From OLB11 sp041392835 (lineage in GTDB: Bacteria > Bacteroidota > Bacteroidia > Chitinophagales > Chitinophagaceae), in the NCBI GenBank assembly GCA_041392835.1, contig JAWKLF010000008.1, positions 39,266 through 103,265 of the forward strand: a stretch of DNA of 64,000 nucleotides, given 5' to 3'. Of this stretch, positions 16,003 through 24,096 are shown piece after piece. Each line of letters begins with the position of its first letter. Within the stretch, counting starts at the first letter, position 1. Under the pieces are notes generated by a model. The model was not told the origin of the DNA. It saw nothing but the letters and a program-made list of their open reading frames with translations, and did not search any database. A program made the translations under genes and the position numbers.

Positions 16003-18762
16003 ATGAAAGACTTTTCTTTTATTACCAATTCCCATCCAAGCTATGTGGAAGAAATTTATAAAGATTTTATCACAAACCCTGATTCAGTTGACCCAGACTT
16101 GAAAAAATTTTTTCAAGGATTTGATTTTGCAGTTGCTAATCACAAAAACGGCACTGCAAGTAATCAATCAGTAGAGAAAACAAGCACCATTGCAATTCCA
16201 GAAAATATTCTAAAAGAGTTAAGTGTATATCAGATGATACGTTCCTACAGAAAACGTGGTCATTTACTAAGCAATACAAACCCTATACGCAAACGTAGAG
16301 ACAGAAAAGCACATTTAGAATTGCATCATTTCCATTTGAGCGAATCCGATTTGGAAACCAATTTCAAGGCTGGAGAGTTTTTAGGTTTGGAAGAAACAAA
16401 ACTGAAAAACATAATAGATTACTTAAATCAGGTATATCTTGGATCGGTAGGCATTGAATATACTTATATCAATAATGAAGAAGAATGTAAATGGATAGGA
16501 GAATCATTTGAAAAAATGATGATTTCAAAAATTTCTGTCGAAAAGAAAAAAAGAATTTTAGAAAAACTGAATCAAGGAGTCATTTTTGAAAAATTTTTAC
16601 ATACCAAATTCATCGGACAAAAACGATTTTCGTTGGAAGGTGGTGAAAGTACAATAGCAGGCCTCGATGCTATCATCAATGAAGCGGGCGAAAATGAAGT
16701 AAAAGAAGTGGTAATAGGTATGGCTCATAGAGGACGGCTCAATATATTAGCCAATATACTTCAAAAGACTTACGAACAAATCTTTACAGAATTTGAAGGT
16801 TCAGCTCCTATAGATACCACTATGGGAAGTGGTGATGTAAAGTATCATTTAGGATTCAAAAGCGATGTAAAAACATTGTATGGTAAGTCAGTCAATGTTC
16901 AGCTCACCCCTAATCCTTCACATCTCGAAGCCGTAAACCCAATAGTAGAAGGCTTTGCAAGAGCTAAAGCAGATAGTATCTATAATAGTGAATATGACCA
17001 CATACTTCCTATATTGATTCATGGCGATGCTTCTATAGCTGGCCAAGGCATAGTATATGAGGTATTACAAATGAGCAACCTCAAAGGTTACTATACGGGT
17101 GGTACTATCCATTTTGTCATCAACAATCAAATAGGTTTTACAACAGATTTTGACGATGCAAGAAGCTCAGATTATTGTACCAGCATTGCTGCCATGATAC
17201 AAGCACCTGTATTCCATGTCAATGGCGATGACCCAGAAGCAGTTGTAAAAGTTTGCGAATTGGCTTTAAAATATAGACAAAAATATAATAAAGACGTTTT
17301 TATAGATATGGTATGCTATCGCAAAAACGGACACAACGAAGGCGATGACCCTAAATTTACACAACCCGAACTCTATAAACTTATAGACAAACATCCTAAT
17401 CCGAGGGAAATATATGTAAAACACTTGAATGAAAAAGATAGCATTAATGCTGCTTTGGCTCAAGAAATGGAAAAAATATTTTGGAAACAACTTCAAGATA
17501 GACTTGACGAAGTAAAACAAAAACCACTACCCTATAGCAGACAAGAACCCGAAAATGCTTGGGCATCTTTACGATATTCTACAAATGAAGATTTTGAAAG
17601 CTCTCCAAACACCGCTATTGCACTTTCGCAGGCAGAACATCTTTTTAAACAATTAATGGATTTGCCAACAGGATTTACACCATTAAAAAAAATAAAGAAA
17701 CTACTTGATGATAAAGTAAAACTTTTTCAAGAAAAAAAAGAAATAGATTGGGCTACAGCCGAATTGATGGCTTATGGAAGTATCCTTTTAGAAGGCAAAG
17801 ATGTAAGACTTAGTGGACAGGATGTAACACGTGGCACTTTTTCACATAGGCATGCCATTATACGCGATGAGATAGATAGCAAAAGACATATCAGACTCGA
17901 TCACTTTTCAGAAAATCAGGGCACATTTAGAATCTACAATTCTTTACTAAGTGAATACGCAGTATTAGGATTTGAATATGGCTACGCATTGGCCAATCCA
18001 AACAATTTGGTGGTATGGGAAGCACAATTTGGTGATTTTTGTAATGGTGCACAAACTATAATAGATCAATTTATAGCAGGCGCAGAAACGAAATGGGGCA
18101 AAATGAATGGCTTAGTTATGTTACTGCCACATGGCTATGAAGGACAAGGACCAGAACACTCCAGTGGCCGTATGGAACGCTTTTTGCAACTCTGTGCAGA
18201 AAACAATATGTACATAACCAATTGTACAACAGCAGCCAATTTTTTTCATGCTTTAAGAAGACAAGTTCACTTACCATTTAGAAAACCTTTAATAAACTTT
18301 TCGCCTAAAGCCAATTTGAGATTAGCAAAAGCCTATAGCCCAATAGAAGCATTTACAGAAGGAGGTTTTCAGGAAGTTATTGACGATACACAAGCTACAG
18401 AACCCAATAAAATAAAACGAGTACTTTTTTGCTCAGGAAAAATATATTTCGATTTATTAAACTATAAAGAAAGTAATCAAATAGAGCAAGTGGCCATCAT
18501 CAGACTTGAACAAATACATCCATTGCCTATCAAACAATTGCTCCATCTGTATCAAAATAAATACAAAGGAGCCCAATGGCTTTGGGTGCAAGAAGAACCT
18601 TACAATATGGGAGCATTCTCTTATTTAAAATTAAATACAGATGCTCGCCAATTTAATTTCGGACATCTTACACGCAATGCAAGTGCTTCTACTGCCAGTG
18701 GATACAATAAAACACACCTAGCCGAACAACAATCTATCATAGAAAAAGCATTTAGTTTTTAA
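16003..18762 (+). CDS. sucA: 2-oxoglutarate dehydrogenase E1 component
   Basis: 919 residues, normal length. It is the thiamine-diphosphate-dependent decarboxylase of the TCA-cycle 2-oxoglutarate dehydrogenase complex. The N-terminal peripheral segment (YVEEIYKDFITNPDSVD), the HRGRLNILAN motif, the TPP region HGDASIAGQGIVYEVLQ with NNQIGFTT, and the C-terminal transketolase-like half (EAQFGDFCNGAQTIIDQF, HGYEGQGPEHSSGR) are all visible. sucB is not adjacent. The gene stands alone, 90 nt after maf and 88 nt before ccmC. Confidence 0.97.
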   Translation: MKDFSFITNSHPSYVEEIYKDFITNPDSVDPDLKKFFQGFDFAVANHKNGTASNQSVEKTSTIAIPENILKELSVYQMIRSYRKRGHLLSNTNPIRKRRDRKAHLELHHFHLSESDLETNFKAGEFLGLEETKLKNIIDYLNQVYLGSVGIEYTYINNEEECKWIGESFEKMMISKISVEKKKRILEKLNQGVIFEKFLHTKFIGQKRFSLEGGESTIAGLDAIINEAGENEVKEVVIGMAHRGRLNILANILQKTYEQIFTEFEGSAPIDTTMGSGDVKYHLGFKSDVKTLYGKSVNVQLTPNPSHLEAVNPIVEGFARAKADSIYNSEYDHILPILIHGDASIAGQGIVYEVLQMSNLKGYYTGGTIHFVINNQIGFTTDFDDARSSDYCTSIAAMIQAPVFHVNGDDPEAVVKVCELALKYRQKYNKDVFIDMVCYRKNGHNEGDDPKFTQPELYKLIDKHPNPREIYVKHLNEKDSINAALAQEMEKIFWKQLQDRLDEVKQKPLPYSRQEPENAWASLRYSTNEDFESSPNTAIALSQAEHLFKQLMDLPTGFTPLKKIKKLLDDKVKLFQEKKEIDWATAELMAYGSILLEGKDVRLSGQDVTRGTFSHRHAIIRDEIDSKRHIRLDHFSENQGTFRIYNSLLSEYAVLGFEYGYALANPNNLVVWEAQFGDFCNGAQTIIDQFIAGAETKWGKMNGLVMLLPHGYEGQGPEHSSGRMERFLQLCAENNMYITNCTTAANFFHALRRQVHLPFRKPLINFSPKANLRLAKAYSPIEAFTEGGFQEVIDDTQATEPNKIKRVLFCSGKIYFDLLNYKESNQIEQVAIIRLEQIHPLPIKQLLHLYQNKYKGAQWLWVQEEPYNMGAFSYLKLNTDARQFNFGHLTRNASASTASGYNKTHLAEQQSIIEKAFSF

Positions 18763-18819
18763 TAGTGAGATATTTTTTAGATAGATTCATATTCTGCACC
18801 AAACTCATACAGCTTATTG

Positions 18820-18827
18820 TATATTTG
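18820..18827 (+). promoter_or_regulatory. TATATTTG -7 box of ccmC
   Basis: Exact TAnnTTTG match 23 nt before the ccmC ATG, in the gap after sucA. It suggests ccmC-ccmD-gdhA is transcribed separately from sucA. Confidence 0.45.
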
Positions 18828-18850
18828 CAATTCTTTTCTATACATACTAT

Positions 18851-19510
18851 ATGAAAAAATATTGGTGGAAAATTTTGTGCGTCCTTATCTTGTTGTATGT
18901 AATAGTTATGGGTATACTTATCGAAATACCCTATTTACCAAAGCTCAAAGAATCTATTCGAAATTTATTCTATCACGTTCCTATGTGGTATGTCATGTTA
19001 GTTTCTTTTTTATTATCTACTATATATAGTATTAAATATTTAAGCAGTAACAATAAATTGCATGACATTATATCCGAAGAATTTGTCAATACAGGTCTTT
19101 GGTTTGGTTGTTTTGGTATGATTACAGGCATGGAATGGGCAAGCATACAATGGGGCTCACCTTGGAGCAATGACCCCAAACAAGTGGGTGCAGGGCTTAC
19201 CCTACTTATATACTTTGCTTATTCTATTTTAAGAAATTCAGTCAAAGATCAAGATAAACAAGCAAGACTTGCTGCTATATATAATATATTTTCATTTGCT
19301 ATCATTATACCCCTTGTGTATATAGTACCAGCGCATTTGGCAAGCCTACATCCGGGTAGCGACAATAAGCCATTTGAAGCACTCAAAACACAAGACCATA
19401 TGCTCAAATATGTATCTATACCTGCTATGTTTGGCTGGATTCTGTTAGGTCTTTGGGTGTTTGATATTAAATATAGAATGCGAAAATTAAGTCTGAAAAA
19501 AATACATTAA
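18851..19510 (+). CDS. ccmC: Cytochrome c maturation protein CcmC, haem handling
   Basis: 219 residues with six transmembrane helices. It binds haem at the periplasmic face and passes it to the cytochrome c maturation machinery. Visible motifs: FYHVPMWYV, the tryptophan-rich WASIQWGSPWSNDPKQVG loop and the late VPAHLASLHP histidine segment. A CcmD-like small protein follows 11 nt later, as in ccm operons, but ccmB, ccmA and ccmE are not here. Confidence 0.88.
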   Translation: MKKYWWKILCVLILLYVIVMGILIEIPYLPKLKESIRNLFYHVPMWYVMLVSFLLSTIYSIKYLSSNNKLHDIISEEFVNTGLWFGCFGMITGMEWASIQWGSPWSNDPKQVGAGLTLLIYFAYSILRNSVKDQDKQARLAAIYNIFSFAIIIPLVYIVPAHLASLHPGSDNKPFEALKTQDHMLKYVSIPAMFGWILLGLWVFDIKYRMRKLSLKKIH

Positions 19511-19521
19511 AAAATGTCTCT

Positions 19522-19737
19522 ATGATTAAAAAAATAAGTACCATTTTTATAATACTTAGTAATTTGTTTTTCAAAAATACTTATGCACAAAAAACAGAAG
19601 AATCAGCCCAAATACTTCATCAAAATGGTCAAATATATCTTGTAGTATTGGTATTGCTAACTATCTTTGCAGGCATTATTTTTTTACTCATTCGTATTGA
19701 AAAAAAATTAAATAAATTAGAATCCAACAATAAATAA
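19522..19737 (+). CDS. CcmD-family small membrane protein
   Basis: 71 residues: N-terminal signal-like segment (about 5-22, ending TYAQ), a soluble linker, one transmembrane helix (about 38-57) and a short basic tail (RIEKKLNKLE). This matches the CcmD-like proteins that follow ccmC in Bacteroidota and stabilise the haem-handling complex. Identification rests mainly on size, topology and position. Confidence 0.75.
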   Translation: MIKKISTIFIILSNLFFKNTYAQKTEESAQILHQNGQIYLVVLVLLTIFAGIIFLLIRIEKKLNKLESNNK

Positions 19738-19756
19738 ATTTTACAATAAAACTAAA

Positions 19757-21196
19757 ATGGCAAAAGCACCACAAAAACCAGCACAAGAGCACTATAGCTT
19801 TTTTCAAAGTGTAGAAAGAAATTTTGACAAAGCAGCTCCATTTACTATCATTAAAGACAAAGGAATTTTAGACCAAATCAAAGCATGTAATAGTGTTTTA
19901 AGATTAAAATTTCCTGTAAAAATTGGCAACAATATAGAAGTTATTGAAGCCTATAGAGTACAACACTCTCATCACAAATTACCCGTAAAAGGTGGTATCC
20001 GTTTTAGCATGGATGTCAATCAAGATGAGGTAATGGCATTAGCAGCATTAATGACCTATAAATGCGCTATCGTTAACGTACCTTTTGGTGGAGCCAAAGG
20101 AGGAATTAAAATTAACCCAAAAGCACTTTCTGAATACGATTTAGAAAAAATCACAAGACGATATACAGCAGAATTAGTAAAGAAAAATTTTATAGGGCCT
20201 GGTATTGATGTGCCAGCTCCAGACTATGGAACAGGACCAAGAGAAATGAGTTGGATAGTAGATACCTACATGAGCTTGCGCCCAGGCGAAATAGATGGCG
20301 CAGGATGCGTAACTGGGAAACCAGTTACTCAAGGCGGTGTAAGAGGCCGTACGGAGGCTACAGGTTTAGGCGTTTATTATGGCGTTCGTGAGATGTGTGA
20401 TGATAAAGATATGATGAAACGCTTAGGACTACAAGTAGGATTGAGTGACAAAACCGTAGTAGTACAAGGCTTAGGTAATGTTGGATACCATGCTGCTAAA
20501 TTTTTCCAACAAGGCGGTGCTACCGTAATTGCTCTTGCCGAATATGAAGGTGCCATATATAACCCTAAAGGTCTTGATATAGAAAAAGTAGTAGCACATC
20601 GTAAAAAAACTGGAAGCATCTTAAACTTTGAAGGTGCAAAAAATATTAAAAAATCTTCAGAAGCATTAGAAATAGCTTGCGACATATTAATTCCTGCTGC
20701 CTTAGAAAATGTAATCAATGGCGAAAATGCAGGAAGAGTAAAAGCTAAAATAGTAGCAGAAGCTGCCAATGGTCCATTAACACCAGAAGCCGATGCAATA
20801 CTAACTAAAAAAGGTACTGTTATCATTCCTGATATGTATATCAATGCAGGTGGTGTTACGGTTTCATATTTTGAATGGTTAAAAAATCTAAGCCATGTTC
20901 GCTATGGTCGTATGGAAAAACGATTCAACGAAAATATGAACTCACACATACTTGACTCTATGGAATCTTTAACTGGCAAAAAAGTAACAGCCACTGAAAA
21001 GAAAATCATCCTTCATGGACCAGAAGAAGTAGATTTAGTACATAGCGGTTTGGAAGATACCATGATGGGTTCTTACCACGAAATCAGAGATATTTGGTTT
21101 AAAAACAAAAAAATAAGTGATATGAGAACTGCAGCTTTTGTTAACTCTATTAACAAAGTGGGTGTATCTTATATGGAACTTGGTATTTTCCCTTAA
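19757..21196 (+). CDS. gdhA: Glutamate dehydrogenase (Glu/Leu/Phe/Val family)
   Basis: 479 residues. It interconverts glutamate and 2-oxoglutarate plus ammonia. Motifs: substrate region PVKGGIRFSMDVNQDEV, MTYKCAIVNVPFGGAKGG, the catalytic aspartate segment VPAPDYGTGPREMSWI, and the NAD(P) Rossmann loop VVQGLGNVGYHAAKFF. The length, somewhat above the usual 410-450, comes mainly from the C-terminal part. It lies 19 nt after ccmD. Coenzyme preference cannot be read with confidence. Confidence 0.94.
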   Translation: MAKAPQKPAQEHYSFFQSVERNFDKAAPFTIIKDKGILDQIKACNSVLRLKFPVKIGNNIEVIEAYRVQHSHHKLPVKGGIRFSMDVNQDEVMALAALMTYKCAIVNVPFGGAKGGIKINPKALSEYDLEKITRRYTAELVKKNFIGPGIDVPAPDYGTGPREMSWIVDTYMSLRPGEIDGAGCVTGKPVTQGGVRGRTEATGLGVYYGVREMCDDKDMMKRLGLQVGLSDKTVVVQGLGNVGYHAAKFFQQGGATVIALAEYEGAIYNPKGLDIEKVVAHRKKTGSILNFEGAKNIKKSSEALEIACDILIPAALENVINGENAGRVKAKIVAEAANGPLTPEADAILTKKGTVIIPDMYINAGGVTVSYFEWLKNLSHVRYGRMEKRFNENMNSHILDSMESLTGKKVTATEKKIILHGPEEVDLVHSGLEDTMMGSYHEIRDIWFKNKKISDMRTAAFVNSINKVGVSYMELGIFP

Positions 21197-21289
21197 TTCT
21201 TATCACAAAAAAACATTTTTAAAACAGACGGCACAGTTTTTAATTTAAGAAAAAAGTAAAATTTATTTCTTCATTTAGTATAAATTAAA

Positions 21290-21297
21290 TACCTTTG
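21290..21297 (+). promoter_or_regulatory. TACCTTTG -7 box of rplS
   Basis: TAnnTTTG match 22 nt before the rplS ATG in the AT-rich gap after gdhA. It gives rplS its own promoter. Confidence 0.5.
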
Positions 21298-21319
21298 CAA
21301 ACCCAAAAAGAGAATTGAC

Positions 21320-21676
21320 ATGCAAGAAGCAGTAAAATTTGTACATCAAGAATTAAGTACAAAAAAAGAATTACCAAACTTTAAAGCTGGTGATAGTGTT
21401 AGCGTTAGCTACAAAATCCAAGAAGGCGGCAAAGAACGTACACAGATATTTAAAGGTGTTGTAATTAAAAGACAAGGCACCGGCCTTACACAGTCTTTTA
21501 CAGTTCGTAAAATGAGCGACAACATCGGTGTAGAAAGAACATTTCCAATTTATTCTCCCAATGTAGATAGCATAGAAGTAAATAAAGTAGGTAAAGTACG
21601 TAGAGCAAAATTATTCTATCTTCGTGAAAGACAAGGAAAATCTGCTCGTATCAAAGAAAAACGTATTATTAAATAA
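21320..21676 (+). CDS. rplS: 50S ribosomal protein L19
   Basis: 118 residues. It sits at the subunit interface of the ribosome. Features: PNFKAGDSVSVSYKIQEGGKERTQIFKGVVI, FTVRKMSDNIGVERTFP and KVRRAKLFYLRERQGKSAR. In many bacteria rplS follows trmD; here it is monocistronic, about 10 kb from trmD, with its own promoter and terminator. Confidence 0.97.
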   Translation: MQEAVKFVHQELSTKKELPNFKAGDSVSVSYKIQEGGKERTQIFKGVVIKRQGTGLTQSFTVRKMSDNIGVERTFPIYSPNVDSIEVNKVGKVRRAKLFYLRERQGKSARIKEKRIIK

Positions 21677-21696
21677 TTTTTTTCAAAAATATATTC

Positions 21697-21728
21697 AAAA
21701 AACCACCTCAAAAGGTGGTTTTTTTTTA
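21697..21728 (+). terminator. Rho-independent terminator after rplS
   Basis: A perfect stem, AAAACCACCT (21699-21708) with AGGTGGTTTT (21713-21722), loop CAAA, followed by a T run. It lies 20 nt after the rplS stop. Confidence 0.9.
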
Positions 21729-21793
21729 TCCACACAACACCTATTTATAACTATTGATAACGTACTTTTTAGTTTATTCTAAAAAATAGGTAT

Positions 21794-21801
21794 TATATTT
21801 G
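21794..21801 (+). promoter_or_regulatory. TATATTTG -7 box of tatA
   Basis: Exact TAnnTTTG match 21 nt before the tatA ATG and downstream of the rplS terminator, so it starts the tatA-led run. Confidence 0.5.
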
Positions 21802-21822
21802 TCATAGTATTAATTATAACAT

Positions 21823-22023
21823 ATGAATCTAAGCAATATATTACTCCTTAGTATGCCCGGTGGTACCGAATGGGTACTTATAGTACTTGCAGTACTTGTA
21901 CTTTTTGGAGGTAGAAAAATTCCAGAATTTATGCGTGGCCTTGGCAAAGGAATGAGAGAATTTAAAGATGCCAAAGACAACATTAAGAACGAATTAGAAG
22001 CTGGTATGAAAGAAAAAGAATAA
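21823..22023 (+). CDS. tatA: Sec-independent translocase TatA/TatE
   Basis: 66 residues. It is the pore-forming component of twin-arginine export of folded proteins. One transmembrane helix (about 14-30, TEWVLIVLAVLVLFGG), the conserved FGG hinge, then an amphipathic helix (KIPEFMRGLGKGMREFKDA) and an acidic tail. It lies 56 nt before mltD. tatC is not in the window. Confidence 0.93.
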   Translation: MNLSNILLLSMPGGTEWVLIVLAVLVLFGGRKIPEFMRGLGKGMREFKDAKDNIKNELEAGMKEKE

Positions 22024-22079
22024 GTACCTCCTTATATTATTACTAAACTTTATTTTAAACGAACAGTCGAATACAAAAA

Positions 22080-23294
22080 ATGAAATTAACTCCATTATTT
22101 TCAGTGCTTACAACACTCCTTATAATGTCTGCTAACTCCATATTTGCAAATAACCAGGATAGCATCACTATTATTAAAGTATCAGATAAATCAACGATTC
22201 CTGCTCATCTTAAAATAGTAAAGGAAGAAATAAAAGAAAATAATCAAGCACCTGCTAAAACCATAGATAAAAATGCTACAGATAGTACCCGATTTGTAAA
22301 GCGTAAACTTGTTGACAACAGTGAAAAACCTTCTGCGCTTGGTAATTTCAAAATCAGTTCATCTATTTATGGACCATATACTACATACATATTAGACTAT
22401 GTAAAAAATTACCACAAAAACCATGGTTCAAGATTAGCAAGAATACAGAAAAACTACAAAGGGCAGTTTAAACTAATCGAAAATATCATGAGAAAATACA
22501 AATTACCTCATGAAATGAAATCATTAGCAATAATAGAATCTGCTATGAATTGCAATGCTGTATCGCCAGTAGGGGCAGTAGGCGCTTGGCAGTTTATGGA
22601 AGGCACAGCCAAAATGATGGGTCTTCGAGTAGATGAATCTATAGACGAAAGAAGAGATTTTTATAAAAGCACCAATGCAGCTGCCAAATATCTCAAAAGA
22701 TTACATGGAATGTTTCATGACTGGCTATTAGTAATAGCAGCCTATAATAGTGGGCCAGCTCCAGTACTAAGAGCTATCAATGCTGGCAATGGTCGTAGCT
22801 TTTGGGATATTAAAAAGAAATTACCTGGAGAAACTCAAAATCATGTTATGGCATTCATAGCTACTACTACTTTTTTGGACAAGCACTCCAATGTACTATC
22901 CTTGGGTGCGGTGCCAAAAGAAGCTAAAGGACCAAAAGCCAATTTTTCGTCATTCAAAAACACATATTCAAAATCCAATATCAAAAACAATAAAGAGGAA
23001 GAAGATGATGATATTGATATAGCCGATGACAATCAAAATGACGCAAAAGAAATTAGTTTTTCTCAAGTTGAACTTGACCAAATGGCAATTTTAAAAATAA
23101 AAGGAAAATACAAAATAGAATCTATAGCTACACTTTTAGATGAAGATGTAGTAAAACTTAGAAGATGGAATCCAAATTTTAATGAAACAATTTCATCGAG
23201 TACAGAACCTATCAAATTAAGAATTCCACTTACTAAAATTGACCAATTTTTATCTTTAAAAGAAAAAATTATTCAGCATTCTATAAAAGGCTAA
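22080..23294 (+). CDS. mltD: Membrane-bound lytic murein transglycosylase D-like
   Basis: 404 residues. A signal peptide (about 1-24, ending IFAN) precedes a family 1 SLT domain (about 135-270): catalytic Glu in LAIIESAMNCNAVSP, then VGAVGAWQFMEGTAK and VIAAYNSGPAPVLRA. It cleaves peptidoglycan glycan strands to 1,6-anhydro ends. An acidic low-complexity linker (EEEDDDIDIADDNQ) leads to a LysM-like C-terminus (YKIESIATLLDEDVVKLRRWNP). Confidence 0.88.
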   Translation: MKLTPLFSVLTTLLIMSANSIFANNQDSITIIKVSDKSTIPAHLKIVKEEIKENNQAPAKTIDKNATDSTRFVKRKLVDNSEKPSALGNFKISSSIYGPYTTYILDYVKNYHKNHGSRLARIQKNYKGQFKLIENIMRKYKLPHEMKSLAIIESAMNCNAVSPVGAVGAWQFMEGTAKMMGLRVDESIDERRDFYKSTNAAAKYLKRLHGMFHDWLLVIAAYNSGPAPVLRAINAGNGRSFWDIKKKLPGETQNHVMAFIATTTFLDKHSNVLSLGAVPKEAKGPKANFSSFKNTYSKSNIKNNKEEEDDDIDIADDNQNDAKEISFSQVELDQMAILKIKGKYKIESIATLLDEDVVKLRRWNPNFNETISSSTEPIKLRIPLTKIDQFLSLKEKIIQHSIKG

Positions 23295-23304
23295 TCAACC
23301 AATT

Positions 23305-24069
23305 TTGAGTAAACGTTATTTTGCTGAAATAGCTTACTTAGGCACTGCCTATCATGGATTTCAAAAACAACTCAACGCCAAAAGTATTCAACAAACAGTA
23401 GACGAAGCCCTACAAATAGTACTCAAACATAAAATAGAAAGTACTACATCAAGTCGCACAGATGCTGGAGTACACGCTAAACAAAACTACTTACAATTTG
23501 ATTTTGAAGGCCAAATTACCGATTCCTTTTTATACAATGTAAATGCTATCTTACCCGACGATATTGTGCTAAAACAATTATACGAAGTGCCATTGCACAT
23601 TCATGCTCGATTTGATGCTATAGGCAGAAAATATCTGTATCAGATAAACACAAAAAAAAATCCATTTTTGCAAGACCGAGCTTGGTATTACCCCTATCCT
23701 ATTTCCGTAAACAAATTGCAGGAATTTGCAAATTGCTTAATACAAAAAACCGATTTTAGCACCTTTGCTAAAAAACATGCTAATAATAAAACAAGCATAT
23801 GCAGCATACATGTAGCCAAATGGTGGAAGAAAGAGCAAACTATCTTATTTGAAGTAGAAGGAAACCGCTTTTTGAGGGGCATGGTACGTGGACTCGTAGC
23901 GACACAACTTATGGCCATGCGAAAAAATTGGTCAGTAGATAGGTTTCAACAAATCATACATGAAAAAAATAATGCTCATGCTTTTTTCAACGCTCCTGCT
24001 AAGGCTTTATTTTTACAAGAAGTAAAATTTGAAACTGCCTTATTAAAGCCTATTTTTGAAGTAGTATAA
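23305..24069 (+). CDS. truA: tRNA pseudouridine(38-40) synthase TruA
   Basis: 254 residues. It isomerises uridines 38-40 of the anticodon arm. Catalytic Asp in SSRTDAGVHAKQN; also HARFDAIGRKYLYQI and FEVEGNRFLRGMVRGLV. The start is TTG at 23305, 10 nt after mltD, and the conserved RYFAEIAYLGTAYHGFQ begins almost immediately, leaving no room for a later start. Confidence 0.95.
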   Translation: MSKRYFAEIAYLGTAYHGFQKQLNAKSIQQTVDEALQIVLKHKIESTTSSRTDAGVHAKQNYLQFDFEGQITDSFLYNVNAILPDDIVLKQLYEVPLHIHARFDAIGRKYLYQINTKKNPFLQDRAWYYPYPISVNKLQEFANCLIQKTDFSTFAKKHANNKTSICSIHVAKWWKKEQTILFEVEGNRFLRGMVRGLVATQLMAMRKNWSVDRFQQIIHEKNNAHAFFNAPAKALFLQEVKFETALLKPIFEVV

Positions 24070-24096
24070 ACCAAACCCAATAGTACTAATTGATTT

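Noticed and set aside
20377..20844. 155-codon minus-strand frame
   Set aside because: Antisense to the Rossmann domain of gdhA; composition follows from the sense codons.
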